DNA of 44,869 nucleotides, taken from NCBI RefSeq assembly GCF_011250645.1, contig NZ_JAANNO010000020.1, positions 1-44,869 of the forward strand, given 5' to 3'. The notes under the pieces are model-generated. The model saw only the letters and a list, made by a program, of their open reading frames with translations, ran no database searches and had not been told where the DNA came from. Of this stretch, positions 31,042 to 39,696 are shown one piece after another; positions within the stretch are counted from its first letter, which is position 1, and every line of letters starts with the position of its first letter. The stretch is from Motilibacter aurantiacus. GTDB taxonomy: Bacteria; Actinomycetota; Actinomycetes; Motilibacterales; Motilibacteraceae. Made by a program: the position numbers and the translations under genes.

Positions 31042-32230
31042 GGCCCGCCTCCGGCACCGTCGCGCGGTCGAACCGAGCGGGCGTGAACGGCGCGAGGTCC
31101 AGCGACGCCGGTGCGCCGAGGACCGCCTCGGCGACGAGCAGGCCCGTCGCGGCCGCCAACCCGATGCCCGCGCCCTCGTGCCCGTGCGCGTGGACGAGCC
31201 CGGGCACGCGCGGGTCGGGGCCGATGACCGGCAGGTGGTCCGGGGAGAAGGGCCGGAAGCCGGCGTACGCCCGCATCACCCGCACCCCGGCGAGGACGGG
31301 GAACAGCCCGGCGGCGCCCGCGGCGAGGGCGCGCAGGGCCGTGACGTCGACGGTGCGGTCGAAGCCGACCAGCTCGCGGGTCGCCCCGACGAGGACCGGA
31401 CCGCTCGGCGTCCCCTCGACGACGGTCGAGGCCTGCAGCCCTGCGTCGCCCGTGGCGACGTCGGCGAGGTACCCGGCGGAGTAGACCTTGTGCCGCACCA
31501 GGACCGGGAGCGGCTCGGTCACCAGGATGAAGCCGCGGCGCGGCGCGACCGGGGTGGGCGCCCCCGCCAGCCCGGCCACGTCCCCCGCCCACGCGCCGGC
31601 CGCGTTCACCACCCACGCGGCGGCGACCCGCCCGGACCGGGTCTCGACGCCGGTGACGGCGCCGGCCCGGCTCCTGGTGACGCCGACGACGGGGGTGCGG
31701 GTGCGCACGTGCGCCCCGCGGTCCCGCGCCGCCCGCAACAGCACGGCCGCGGCCCGCGCCGGCTGCAGCTGGGCGTCCTGCGGGTAGTACGCGCCACCGG
31801 CGAGGCCGGGGGCGAGGTGGGGCTCGAGCTCCCCGAGGCGCTCGCCGGGGACCAGCTCGACCTCGACCCCCGCGGCGGCCTGGGCCGCGGCGAGGGCCGC
31901 CAGCGACTGCCGGGCCGGCGCGTCGCGGGCGACGACCAGCCCGCCCTTCGGCTCGAGCTCGAAGCCGCCGTAGCGCTCCTGCAGCTCCTCGCCCAGCTCG
32001 CGCCAGGTGCGGTTGCTCAGCAGGGCGAGGTCGAGCTCCGGGCCCGGCCCCTTGTCCGAGACGAGGACGTTGCCCTCGCCGGAGCCCGTCGTGCCGGACA
32101 GCAGCGGGCCGCGGTCGATGACGGCCACGCGCGCCCCGTGCCGGGCGAGGGCGAGGGCGCAGGCGGCCCCGACGATGCCGGCGCCCACGACGACGACGTC
32201 GTACGGCGTCGGGAGCGCGGGAGGCGGCAC
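31028..32230 (-). CDS. DadA-like FAD oxidoreductase subunit of D-hydroxyproline dehydrogenase (HcnC-like)
   Basis: Flavoenzyme of 400 aa in the DAO family. The FAD-binding fold is VVVVGAGIVGAACALALARHG, with AYAGFRPFSPDHLPVIG and HAHGHEGAGIGLAAATG near the end. It is the catalytic subunit that should oxidise cis-4-hydroxy-D-proline to the pyrroline. The start is GTG 32230 with GAGGA 7 nt upstream. First gene of the minus-strand operon, divergent from the PucR-type regulator. Confidence 0.87.
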   Translation of the reverse strand: MPPPALPTPYDVVVVGAGIVGAACALALARHGARVAVIDRGPLLSGTTGSGEGNVLVSDKGPGPELDLALLSNRTWRELGEELQERYGGFELEPKGGLVVARDAPARQSLAALAAAQAAAGVEVELVPGERLGELEPHLAPGLAGGAYYPQDAQLQPARAAAVLLRAARDRGAHVRTRTPVVGVTRSRAGAVTGVETRSGRVAAAWVVNAAGAWAGDVAGLAGAPTPVAPRRGFILVTEPLPVLVRHKVYSAGYLADVATGDAGLQASTVVEGTPSGPVLVGATRELVGFDRTVDVTALRALAAGAAGLFPVLAGVRVMRAYAGFRPFSPDHLPVIGPDPRVPGLVHAHGHEGAGIGLAAATGLLVAEAVLGAPASLDLAPFTPARFDRATVPEAGRAAG

Positions 32231-32300
32231 GGGAGCGTCCTCGGGGAGCCGGAGGGCCGTGGGCGGGCACGTCGGCGGGCCGCCCTGGTGATGGCGGTCG

Positions 32301-32329
32301 AGCCTAGGGAGCGGCCCCCGGGGGGTCAC
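32301..32329 (-). promoter_or_regulatory. Candidate promoter of the hydroxyproline operon
   Basis: Reading on the minus strand, GTGACC (32329-32324) and TAGGCT (32306-32301) make a -35/-10 pair with a 17-bp spacer, giving a leader of about 65 nt before GTG 32230. No regulator site could be assigned in the divergent region 32231-32474. Confidence 0.4.
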
Positions 32330-32474
32330 CGTGCAAGTGTCGGAAGCAGGCCGGTGCCCGCCCTGCCGGAGTATGAAGCGCAACCTTCTCGACACATGGC
32401 GGTACTTGCGCCGAGCCGTCCGTTCACGGAAGGGTGGCTGCCGACGCGGACGTACTACGGATGTCGGACGGGGA

Positions 32475-33710
32475 ATGTCGGCCCAACTGCAGCGGATCGT
32501 CGACGGGCTCGCTGCGCGCGTGCGCCGGCCGGTGCTGATCGAGGACCGGCGCCAGCGGGTGATCGTCTACAGCGAGCAGGCCGAGCCGATGGACGCGGTC
32601 CGCCGGCTGTCGATCCTGCGCCGACAGACGACACCCGAGGTCGTCGCCTGGTTCCGGACGGCCGGCATCAACTCGGCCCGCGGGCCGATCCGTACGCCGG
32701 GGTCGGAGGAGCTGGGCATCCTCCCCCGCGTCTGCGTGCCGGTCTGGCACCGCGACCTCCTGCTCGGCTACGTCTGGTTCATCGACGCCGACCGCTCGAT
32801 GACCGACGACGAGATCGGGGCCGTGTCGGACGCGACGACCGACCTGGCCCTCGCCCTCTACCGGGAGAACCTCGCCAACGAGCTCGCCTCGCAGCGCGAG
32901 ACCGAGTCGGTGCGGCTCCTGCTCGGCGAGCACGCCGAGGCCCGCCGGCACGCGGCCCAGGCGCTGCTCGACGACGGGCTCTTCCCCTCCGACGGCCCGG
33001 TCACCGCGCTGGTCGCCCTGCTGCGGCTTCGCCCGGACGCCACCCTCGACGACGACACCCGGCTCGGGTTGGAGCAGGCGCTGTCGAGCACCATCCGCTG
33101 GGCCGGGCCGCGCGCCGCGGTCCACCTGCTCCGCTACGACCACGCGGTCCTCGTGCTGGCGGGGCACGACCGCCCCGGCAACGCGGCGGTCGACGCGGTC
33201 GCGGAGCACCTGCACGACGCGGTCAGCGGGGCGACCCGCCGCATGGAGGACGTCGTGTCGACGGTCGTGGGGGTCGGGCAGCGGCACACCCGGCTCGTCG
33301 ACGCCCGCACCTCCTACGACGAGGCGCTCCAGTCGGCCCGGGTGGCGGTCCACCTGCCGTCCGGCCGCCGGGTGGCGCACTGGGGCCAGCTCGGGATCTA
33401 CCGCGTGCTCTCCCAGCTGTCCGGGGACTCCGAGCTCGGCTGCGCGGTGATCCACCCCGGCCTGGACCGGCTGTTCACCGAGGAGACCGCCCGGCCGCTG
33501 CTCGAGACCCTCGAGACCTACCTCGACCTCGCCGGCAACGCGCACGCCACCGCCGAGCGGCTGCGGCTGCACCGCACCTCGCTGTACTACCGGTTGCAGC
33601 GGCTGGAGCAGATGGCGGGGACCGATCTCAAGGACGGCAGCGAGCGGCTCTGCCTCCACCTCGCCCTGAAGCTCGCGCGGCTGACCGGGCGCTACGAGCC
33701 GCGCACGTGA
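32475..33710 (+). CDS. PucR-family transcriptional regulator (probable activator of the proline/hydroxyproline genes)
   Basis: Regulator of 411 aa. A GAF-like sensor half (about 1-190) is followed by a GGDEF-like CdaR/PucR middle domain. The PucR C-terminal helix-turn-helix is ETYLDLAGNAHATAERLRLHRTSLYYRLQRLEQMAG (about 340-380; motif in two parts TYLDLAGNAHATAERL and HRTSLYYRLQRLEQ). PucR proteins control purine, proline and other amino-acid catabolism. Its place between the divergent hydroxyproline operon and pepP-pruA-putA makes it the obvious local regulator. ATG 32475 has GGGGA close upstream; longer frames lack a ribosome binding site. Confidence 0.85.
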   Translation: MSAQLQRIVDGLAARVRRPVLIEDRRQRVIVYSEQAEPMDAVRRLSILRRQTTPEVVAWFRTAGINSARGPIRTPGSEELGILPRVCVPVWHRDLLLGYVWFIDADRSMTDDEIGAVSDATTDLALALYRENLANELASQRETESVRLLLGEHAEARRHAAQALLDDGLFPSDGPVTALVALLRLRPDATLDDDTRLGLEQALSSTIRWAGPRAAVHLLRYDHAVLVLAGHDRPGNAAVDAVAEHLHDAVSGATRRMEDVVSTVVGVGQRHTRLVDARTSYDEALQSARVAVHLPSGRRVAHWGQLGIYRVLSQLSGDSELGCAVIHPGLDRLFTEETARPLLETLETYLDLAGNAHATAERLRLHRTSLYYRLQRLEQMAGTDLKDGSERLCLHLALKLARLTGRYEPRT

Positions 33711-33739
33711 GCTCCGCATCCCCTGTGTCTGGAGGAGAA

Positions 33740-35149
33740 GTGACGTCTTCGCAGCCCGTCGGCCCTGAGCCGAGCACCCAGCCGGTCGACCCGCTCGCGT
33801 CGGGCAGCCACGACGTACCCGTCCCGGCCGCGCTCGACGAGTTCATGTCCAGCGGCTGGGCCCCGTTGTCGGCGCCGGTCGACGTGCCCGCCGAGCTCGC
33901 GCCCTGGGCGCAGAAGCGGCGCGCCCGGCTGGCCGAGCGCTTCCCCGGCGAGCACCTCGTCGTCCACGCCGGCGAGCCGCTGGTGCGCAGCAACGACCAG
34001 ACGTACCCCTTCCGCCCGTCCTCGGACTACCTCTGGCTCACCGGGGACGCGACGCCGGGCAGCGTGCTCGTGCTCGACCCCGAGGGCCAGGCGACGCTGT
34101 ACGCCCCGCCCCCCGCGCCCCCGGGCACGCGTGACTTCTGGGCGAGCCGGACGGGCGGTGCGTTGTGGAACGGCGCGCAGCCCCCGCTCGCGGCGGTGTC
34201 GGAGGCGCTCGGCATCCCCGTCCGGCCGCTGGCGGACCTGCCCGCCGGGCTGGCCGCGCGGGCCGGGGGCAACGTGGCCGGCGCGGACCGCGAGCTCGCC
34301 GCCACCCTGTCGGAGTTGCGGCTGCTCAAGGACGGGTGGGAGCTCGAGCAGCTCCAGCTCGCCGTCGACGCGACGACGCGCGGCTTCGCCGACGTCGTAC
34401 GCGCCCTGCCCGCGGCGGTGGCCGGCGGCGGCGAGCGGCTGCTGGAGACGACGTTCTACGCCCGGGCCCGGCAGGAGGGCGGTGACGTCGGCTACCACTC
34501 CATCGTCGGCGCCGGCGAGCACGCGACCGTCCTGCACTGGATGCGCAACGACGGCCCGGTCCGCGACGGGCAGCTGCTGCTGCTGGACGCCGGGGTCGAG
34601 ACACGCACGTTCTACACCGCGGACGTCACGCGGGTGCTGCCGGTCAACGGGCGGTTCACGCCGCTGCAGCGCGACGTGTACGAGCTCGTGCGGGCGGCCA
34701 ACGACGCCGCGCTGGCGGCGGTGCGCCCGGGCGCAGCCTTCCGCGACTTCCACTGGGCCGCGATGCGGGTGCTGGCCGAGGGCGTGCACGGGCTCGGCCT
34801 GCTCCCCGGGTCCCTGGACGAGGCCCTGGACCCCGAGCGGCAGCTCTACCGGCGCTGGACGCTCTGCGGGTCCGGTCACATGCTCGGCATCGACGTCCAC
34901 GACTGCGCGCGCTCCCGGGCCGCCGAGTACGTCGACGGGACGCTGCGCGCCGGTGAGGTCCTCACGGTGGAGCCGGGGCTGTACTTCCAGCCCAACGACG
35001 AGCTCGTCCCGCCGGAGCTGCGCGGCCTGGGCATGCGCATCGAGGAGGACCTCGTGGTCACCGAGGACGGCTACGCGATGCTCTCGTCCGGGCTCCCCCG
35101 CACCGCGGCCGACGTCGAGTCCTGGATGCAGGCCGTCGCCACCTCCTGA
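33740..35149 (+). CDS. Xaa-Pro aminopeptidase (M24B)
   Basis: Metalloaminopeptidase of 469 aa that removes the N-terminal residue before proline, as in collagen-like peptides. The N-terminal creatinase-like domain shows LVRSNDQTYPFRPSSDYLWLTG. The C-terminal pita-bread domain carries the dinuclear metal ligands: LLLLDAGVE, YTADVTRVLPV, GSGHMLGIDVHD, VLTVEPGLY and GMRIEED. GTG 33740 is preceded by GGAGGAG at ideal distance. It supplies free proline and hydroxyproline to the enzymes encoded next to it. It lies 29 nt after the pucR-type gene. Confidence 0.92.
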   Translation: MTSSQPVGPEPSTQPVDPLASGSHDVPVPAALDEFMSSGWAPLSAPVDVPAELAPWAQKRRARLAERFPGEHLVVHAGEPLVRSNDQTYPFRPSSDYLWLTGDATPGSVLVLDPEGQATLYAPPPAPPGTRDFWASRTGGALWNGAQPPLAAVSEALGIPVRPLADLPAGLAARAGGNVAGADRELAATLSELRLLKDGWELEQLQLAVDATTRGFADVVRALPAAVAGGGERLLETTFYARARQEGGDVGYHSIVGAGEHATVLHWMRNDGPVRDGQLLLLDAGVETRTFYTADVTRVLPVNGRFTPLQRDVYELVRAANDAALAAVRPGAAFRDFHWAAMRVLAEGVHGLGLLPGSLDEALDPERQLYRRWTLCGSGHMLGIDVHDCARSRAAEYVDGTLRAGEVLTVEPGLYFQPNDELVPPELRGLGMRIEEDLVVTEDGYAMLSSGLPRTAADVESWMQAVATS

Positions 35150-35215
35150 CCGGGCTCCCCCACCGGGCACGTCACCGACTTCGACAGAAGGCGAGATCGT
35201 GGAAGGTAGCTGCAG

Positions 35216-36874
35216 ATGAAGGGCGTCGAGGCGGTCACGTCGCCTCCCGCCCCGCACAACGAGCCGCCGCAGACGTTCGCTCCGGGGGCCCCGGAGCGCG
35301 CGGCGCTGGCGAGCCGGCTGTCGTCGCTGTCGGCCGACGGGCCGCTCGAGCTGACCCACACGATCGCGGGCCGGCAGGTCGTCGGCGTCGGCGAGGAGAG
35401 GCCGGTCGTCATGCCGCACCGGCGCTCCCACGTGCTGGGAACCCTGCGCCAGGCGACCGACGAGGAGGTCGCCCACGCGGTGCAGGCGAGCCTCGACGCC
35501 GCGCCCGCCTGGCGGGACGCCTCGTTCGACGACCGGGCCGCGGTCTTCCTGCGTGCGGCGGAGCTGCTCGCAGGGCCCTGGCGGCACACGCTCAACGCCG
35601 CCACCATGCTCGGGCAGTCCAAGACGTGCCAGCAGGCCGAGATCGACGCCCCCTGCGAGCTCGTCGACTTCTGGCGATTCAACGTGCACTACGCGCGACA
35701 GATCCTGGCCGAGCAGCCGCCGGTCAACCCCACGGGCGTGTGGAACCGCACGGACCACCGTCCCCTGGAGGGGTTCGTGCTCGCGATCACCCCCTTCAAC
35801 TTCACGGCGATCGCGGGCAACCTGCCGACGGCGCCCGCGCTGATGGGCAACACCGTGGTGTGGAAGCCCAGCCCCGGCCAGCAGTACGCGGCCCACCACA
35901 CCATGCGGCTGCTCGAGGCGGCCGGGCTCCCGCCGGGCGTCGTCAACCTCGTCACGGGCGACGGCGCCGCGGTGAGCAGGGTCGCGCTGCGCCACCCGGA
36001 GCTGGCAGGCATCCACTTCACCGGCAGCACCACGACGTTCCGCGGCCTGTGGCGGGCCGTCGGCGACGGGCTGGACGCCTTCCGCGGCTACCCGCGCCTC
36101 GTGGGCGAGACCGGGGGCAAGGACTTCGTCGTCGCCCACTCCTCCGCGGACCCGGTCGCGCTCGCGACGGCGCTCGTGCGCGGGGCTTTCGAGTACCAGG
36201 GGCAGAAGTGCTCCGCGGCGTCGCGGGCCTACCTGCCCCGCTCGCTGTGGGAGGCGGGGCTGCGCGACGCGCTGGTCTCCGCGGTGGGGTCGGTGCGCTA
36301 CGGCGACGTGTCCGACTTCGGCTTTTTCGGCGGCGCCGTGATCGACGAGCGGGCGTACGCGAAGCTGACGGCGGCGCAGGCGCGCGCCCGCTCCTCCGCG
36401 GCGGTCACGGTGCTCGCCGGTGGCGGCGCGGACGACTCCGAAGGCTGGTTCGTGGAACCGACGCTCGCGCTGTGCGACGACCCGACGGACGAGGTGTTCA
36501 CCCAGGAGTACTTCGGGCCGTTCCTCGCGGTGCACGTCTACGACGACGCGGCGCCGTCGTCCTGGCCCGCGGTGCTCCGGCTGGTGGACTCGACCTCGCC
36601 CTACGCCCTCACCGGAGCGGTGTGGGGGCAGGACGCGTACGCGGTGGCGGAGGGGCTGGCCGCGCTGCGGTTCGCCGCGGGCAACGTCTACGTCAACGAC
36701 AAGCCGACCGGTGCCGTCGTCGGGCAGCAGCCGTTCGGCGGCGCGCGGGCCAGCGGCACCAACGACAAGGCAGGGTCACCGCTGAACCTGCTGCGCTGGA
36801 CGTCGCCCCGCACGGTCAAGGAGAGCTTCGTCCCGCCCGGGGAGTGGCGTCACGAGCACCAGGGGCCGGCATGA
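35216..36874 (+). CDS. pruA: 1-pyrroline-5-carboxylate (L-glutamate gamma-semialdehyde) dehydrogenase
   Basis: NAD-dependent aldehyde dehydrogenase of 552 aa. ITPFNFTAIAGNLPTAPALMGNTVVWKPS binds the cofactor (seen as ITPFNFTAIAGNLP and NTVVWKPSPGQ), GETGGKDFVV holds the general base, and FEYQGQKCSAASR carries the catalytic Cys; EEYFGPFLAVHVYDD-like sequence follows. The length and pattern are those of the stand-alone P5C dehydrogenase. It oxidises glutamate semialdehyde to glutamate. GGAAGG lies 9 nt before ATG 35216. Overlaps putA-like gene by ATGA. It may also serve the hydroxyproline branch, since no dedicated alpha-ketoglutarate semialdehyde dehydrogenase is present here. Confidence 0.93.
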   Translation: MKGVEAVTSPPAPHNEPPQTFAPGAPERAALASRLSSLSADGPLELTHTIAGRQVVGVGEERPVVMPHRRSHVLGTLRQATDEEVAHAVQASLDAAPAWRDASFDDRAAVFLRAAELLAGPWRHTLNAATMLGQSKTCQQAEIDAPCELVDFWRFNVHYARQILAEQPPVNPTGVWNRTDHRPLEGFVLAITPFNFTAIAGNLPTAPALMGNTVVWKPSPGQQYAAHHTMRLLEAAGLPPGVVNLVTGDGAAVSRVALRHPELAGIHFTGSTTTFRGLWRAVGDGLDAFRGYPRLVGETGGKDFVVAHSSADPVALATALVRGAFEYQGQKCSAASRAYLPRSLWEAGLRDALVSAVGSVRYGDVSDFGFFGGAVIDERAYAKLTAAQARARSSAAVTVLAGGGADDSEGWFVEPTLALCDDPTDEVFTQEYFGPFLAVHVYDDAAPSSWPAVLRLVDSTSPYALTGAVWGQDAYAVAEGLAALRFAAGNVYVNDKPTGAVVGQQPFGGARASGTNDKAGSPLNLLRWTSPRTVKESFVPPGEWRHEHQGPA

Positions 36875-37809
36875 CCGGCCCCTCCTCCCTCGCCGCCCGG
36901 GCGATCGTCGCCGCCTCGTCGAGCGCGCGCCTGAAGGAGGCGGTCACCCGGGCGCCGGTCACGCGGTCCGTGGTCGAGCGTTTCGTCGCCGGGGAGGCCG
37001 AGGACGACGGGGTGCGCGCGGCCCGGTCGCTCGCCGGCTCGGGGCTGCGGGTGTCCCTGGACCACCTCGGGGAGTTCACCTCCGATCCCGAGGTGATCCG
37101 CGCTGCCACCGCGGCCACGGTGTCGATGCTGCGGCGACTGGCGGCCGAGGGGCTCGCGCCGGCGTGCGAGGTGAGCGTGAAGCTCACGGCGCTCGGGCTG
37201 GACGTCGGCCGGTCGGTGGCGCTCGACAACGCGTACGCGGTCGTCGCCGCGGCCCGCGAGGCCGGGACGACCGTCACCTGCGACATGGAGGACTCGACGC
37301 GCACCGACCGCACCCTCGACGTGGTGCGCGAGCTGCGCGCGGAGGAGCCGTCGGTCGGGGTCGTGCTGCAGGCGATGCTGCGACGCACCGAGTCCGATGC
37401 GCGCGACCTCGCTCACGCCGGAAGCCGGGTTCGGCTGTGCAAGGGCGCGTACGCGGAGCCGGAGTCAGTGGCGTTCCCGTCGCGGGCAGAGGTCGACGCC
37501 TCGTACGCCCGCAGCCTCGGGATCCTGATGCGCGGGCAGGGCTACCCGATGGTGGCGACCCATGACCCGCGCTTCGTCGATCTCGGCGAGCGCCTCGTGA
37601 AGGAGCACGGCCGCGGGGCGGACACGTACGAGTTCCAGATGCTCTACGGCATCCGGCCCGGCGAGCAGCTCGCGCTCGCCGGCCGGGGCCACACGGTGCG
37701 GGTCTACGTCCCGTACGGCAAGGACTGGTACGGCTACCTCATGCGGCGCCTCGCCGAGCGGCCGGCGAACGTGGCGTTCTTCGTGCGGGCGCTGGCGACG
37801 CGGTCGTAG
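36871..37809 (+). CDS. putB: Proline dehydrogenase (monofunctional, FAD)
   Basis: TIM-barrel flavoenzyme of 312 aa that oxidises L-proline to pyrroline-5-carboxylate. VSVKLTALGLDVG, VTCDMEDSTRTD, VVLQAMLRRTESDA, VRLCKGAYAEP, MVATHDPR, YEFQMLYGIRP and VYVPYGKDWYGYLMRRLAERPAN are the family's motifs, the last supplying the Arg residues that hold the substrate carboxylate. It is coupled to pruA by an ATGA overlap. The two separate proteins correspond to the fused PutA of Gram-negatives. Confidence 0.92.
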   Translation: MTGPSSLAARAIVAASSSARLKEAVTRAPVTRSVVERFVAGEAEDDGVRAARSLAGSGLRVSLDHLGEFTSDPEVIRAATAATVSMLRRLAAEGLAPACEVSVKLTALGLDVGRSVALDNAYAVVAAAREAGTTVTCDMEDSTRTDRTLDVVRELRAEEPSVGVVLQAMLRRTESDARDLAHAGSRVRLCKGAYAEPESVAFPSRAEVDASYARSLGILMRGQGYPMVATHDPRFVDLGERLVKEHGRGADTYEFQMLYGIRPGEQLALAGRGHTVRVYVPYGKDWYGYLMRRLAERPANVAFFVRALATRS

Positions 37810-37834
37810 GGGGCGGCCGGGCACCCAGGTGGGG

Positions 37835-38158
37835 TCAGCCCTCCGCGCGCAGGCCGTGGCACACGTCACGGGCTCCCGCCACGCGCCACGCGGCCAGCCC
37901 GGCGGCCGGTACCCGCCCGGCGTCGGGAGCTCGCCCGGCCAGCAGCACGACCCCGTCCCGTGCCGTGACCGAGACGCGGCTCCCGCGTACCGCCGGGTCG
38001 GCGGCCAGCTCTGCCAGGACGGCGGCGGCCAGTGCGGTGTCGCCGGCGCCGCACGGCGCGCCGGGCCGGTCGGCGGTCGGGGAGCCGTCGGCTCCCTCCG
38101 TGCCGGCGGCCAGCGCCGCCTCGTAGCCGCTGACGTACCAGGCCCAGAACCTGAACAC
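37835..38158 (-). CDS. Small BON-like domain protein
   Basis: Protein of 107 aa. Residues about 40-105 fit a BON-like fold: ALAAAVLAELAADPAVRGSRVSVTARDGVVLLAGRAPDAG, then VAGARDVCHGL. BON domains bind phospholipid or mediate contacts in stress proteins; here there is no signal peptide, so it would be cytoplasmic. GTG 38158 is preceded by AGAGG. It ends 25 bp from the convergent proline dehydrogenase gene and follows a 61-aa gene by 11 bp. Confidence 0.6.
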   Translation of the reverse strand: MFRFWAWYVSGYEAALAAGTEGADGSPTADRPGAPCGAGDTALAAAVLAELAADPAVRGSRVSVTARDGVVLLAGRAPDAGRVPAAGLAAWRVAGARDVCHGLRAEG

Positions 38159-38168
38159 CTGGCGGCCT

Positions 38169-38354
38169 CTACGGCGTCACGAGGCCGGAGGGACCGGGCA
38201 GCACCAGCCCGTGCTCCTCGCCGAGGCGGCGCAGGTCCTCCACCTCGGCCTCCCACAGGCCGGCTGCGAAGTCGTCGTCCTCGGCGCGGGCCTCGGCGAG
38301 GCCGTGCAGGGCCGTGCGGACGCGCTCGGTGAGCTGGGTGACGAACTCGGTCAT
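38169..38354 (-). CDS. Small acidic protein of unknown function
   Basis: 61 aa, MTEFVTQLTERVRTALHGLA then an acidic helix AEARAEDDDFAAGLWEAEVEDL. No cysteines or membrane segment; mostly helical by appearance. GGGAGC precedes ATG 38354. It is followed by the BON-like gene, probably in one transcript. I do not recognise a family. The 210 bp upstream contain three spaced GCGGTCT copies (38408-38452), which may be regulatory or chance. Confidence 0.55.
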   Translation of the reverse strand: MTEFVTQLTERVRTALHGLAEARAEDDDFAAGLWEAEVEDLRRLGEEHGLVLPGPSGLVTP

Positions 38355-38564
38355 GCTGCGCTCCCTCGCGTGGGCCACGCGGCCGGGGTGCCGCGTGGGG
38401 TGAGTCTTCGCGGTCTCCTTTGCGGTCTGCCGTCCCGTCGTCTTGCGGTCTTCTGACGGTGTCGTGTCCAGCGGCCCCTCGTCGTCACACCCGGCGACCC
38501 GCGGTGCGGCCGAAGGTGCCACCGGGTAGGCGCTCCCGGACGGTCGGCCGTCGCCGGCTCGGCA

Positions 38565-39215
38565 GTGACCTTCCCGGAGGCGGAGACGTCGGTCTCGCAG
38601 AGCCAGGCGAGTACCCCGCTCGACCCGGTGCCGGGGGCCAGGAGCCCCGCCACTCCGGCCGGGCAGGAGGCCCTCCTCGGTCGAGCGGTGGCCCGCGTCG
38701 CGGTGTGGAGCGCCCGCCTACTGCTGATCGCCGCCGCCGTCGTCGCGGTGGGGCTGGGTGCTGCGGTCGCTCTGGACCATCCTGCTCCCGGCGTTGCTGG
38801 GCCTCGTCCTGGCGGCGCTCCTGTGGCCAGCGGTGCGTGCTCTGCGCCGGCTGGGCGCACCGCCCGCGCTGGCGGCCTCCGGGGTGCTGCTCGGAGCCGT
38901 CCTCGTCCTGGGCGCCACGACGGCCCTGCTCGCACCGCAGGTGATCGACCGGTCCCAGGAGCTGGCCGACCAGGTCTCCGGAGGGTTGACGCAGGTGCAG
39001 CGCTACCTCGAGGGGCCCCCGCTCAACCTCGACGACGAGCAGCTCGCGGGGCCGTCGACGACGTCATCGACCGGCTGCGCGCCAATGCCCAGACCGTCAT
39101 CACCCATGTGCTGCCGGTGTCGCCGCCACCGGCTCGGCGGCGCTCGCCGGCGTGCTGGCCCTCGTCATCGCGTTCTTCTACTCAAGGACGGCCCCCGGCC
39201 GGCGCCCAGCGCCGC
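38565..39215 (+). pseudogene. Decayed AI-2E-family (PF01594) transporter
   Basis: Pieces of one membrane protein appear in changing frames. In order they are an N-terminal part with LLLIAAAVVAVGLG (frame of 38565), then LRSLWTILLPALLGLVLAAL and GVLLGAVLVLGATTALLAPQ with QELADQVSGGLTQVQRYLEG (frame of 38758), AVDDVIDRLRANAQTVITHV (first frame again), GVLALVIAFFY (frame of 39152) and LLLKDGPRP (frame of 38758). Joined, they follow the order of the AI-2E/PerM family, which is normally about 350 aa. At least four frameshifts and loss of the C-terminal third make it non-functional unless the assembly is faulty. Confidence 0.75.
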
Positions 39216-39269
39216 GTCCTCCCCGGGTGAGGAGCCGACCAGCGCCCAGCCGGCCGTCCAGAACGACAC

Positions 39270-39560
39270 GGCGGCAGCGGCCGCGTGCGGCCTCGCCGAT
39301 CACGAGCAGGACGATGACCGCACCGGCCGCCTGGGCGCCAGCGCGACGACCTGCTCGACGATGCCGGCGGTCACCCGGTCGGCCACGACGTCCGCGCGGC
39401 CGCGGTGCCGAGCGCGGCCGCGGCGCGCCGCCCGAACTCGTCCGAGTCCACCACCGTGTCCCGGGCGCAGAGGGCGGCCCCGCCGACGGTGCCGAGCACG
39501 GCGGCGAGTGACGAGCAGCAGGGCGAGGACGTGCCTCGTACGCGAGGTCAGCACGCCCAC
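39270..39560 (-). pseudogene. Fragment of a conserved actinobacterial membrane protein
   Basis: Minus-strand pieces in at least three frames. They read a hydrophobic start (RHVLALLLVT), then VLGTVGGAALCARDTVVDSDEFGRRAAAAL, seen as GGAALCARDTVVDSDEF, and VVADRVTAGIVEQVVAL. Actinobacterial membrane proteins often carry a TM helix followed by A-R-x-T-V-x-D-[ST]-D-x-F and DRV-x3-IV; this looks like such a remnant. It abuts the decayed AI-2E gene tail to tail. Confidence 0.5.
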
Positions 39561-39674
39561 CCCCTACGTCAGCGCGCCCGGACGGGCCAGCCACCAGGCC
39601 TCCCGCTCCCTTTCCCCGGCGCGCACCTGGCGATGTGCCCGCACGCGCGCTCGCGGAGCTGGACCTCTCGACCG

Positions 39675-39689
39675 GGCCGCCGGGCGGCC
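39675..39689 (-). terminator. Possible terminator after purB
   Basis: GGCCGC (39675-39680)/GCGGCC (39684-39689) with a 3-nt loop begins 8 nt beyond the purB stop. There is no T-tract. Confidence 0.35.
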
Positions 39690-39696
39690 GCCCCCG

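Noticed and set aside
29045-33700. Very long plus-strand open frame running antisense through the hydroxyproline operon
   Set aside because: Its translation is Arg/Pro/Ala-rich low-complexity sequence without domains; it is a GC-driven shadow of the minus-strand genes. Only the part from 33740 (Xaa-Pro aminopeptidase) is real.
39300-39560. Intact minus-strand 86-aa protein at this position
   Set aside because: Membrane-protein motifs switch frame at least twice inside it, so it is better called a pseudogene fragment.
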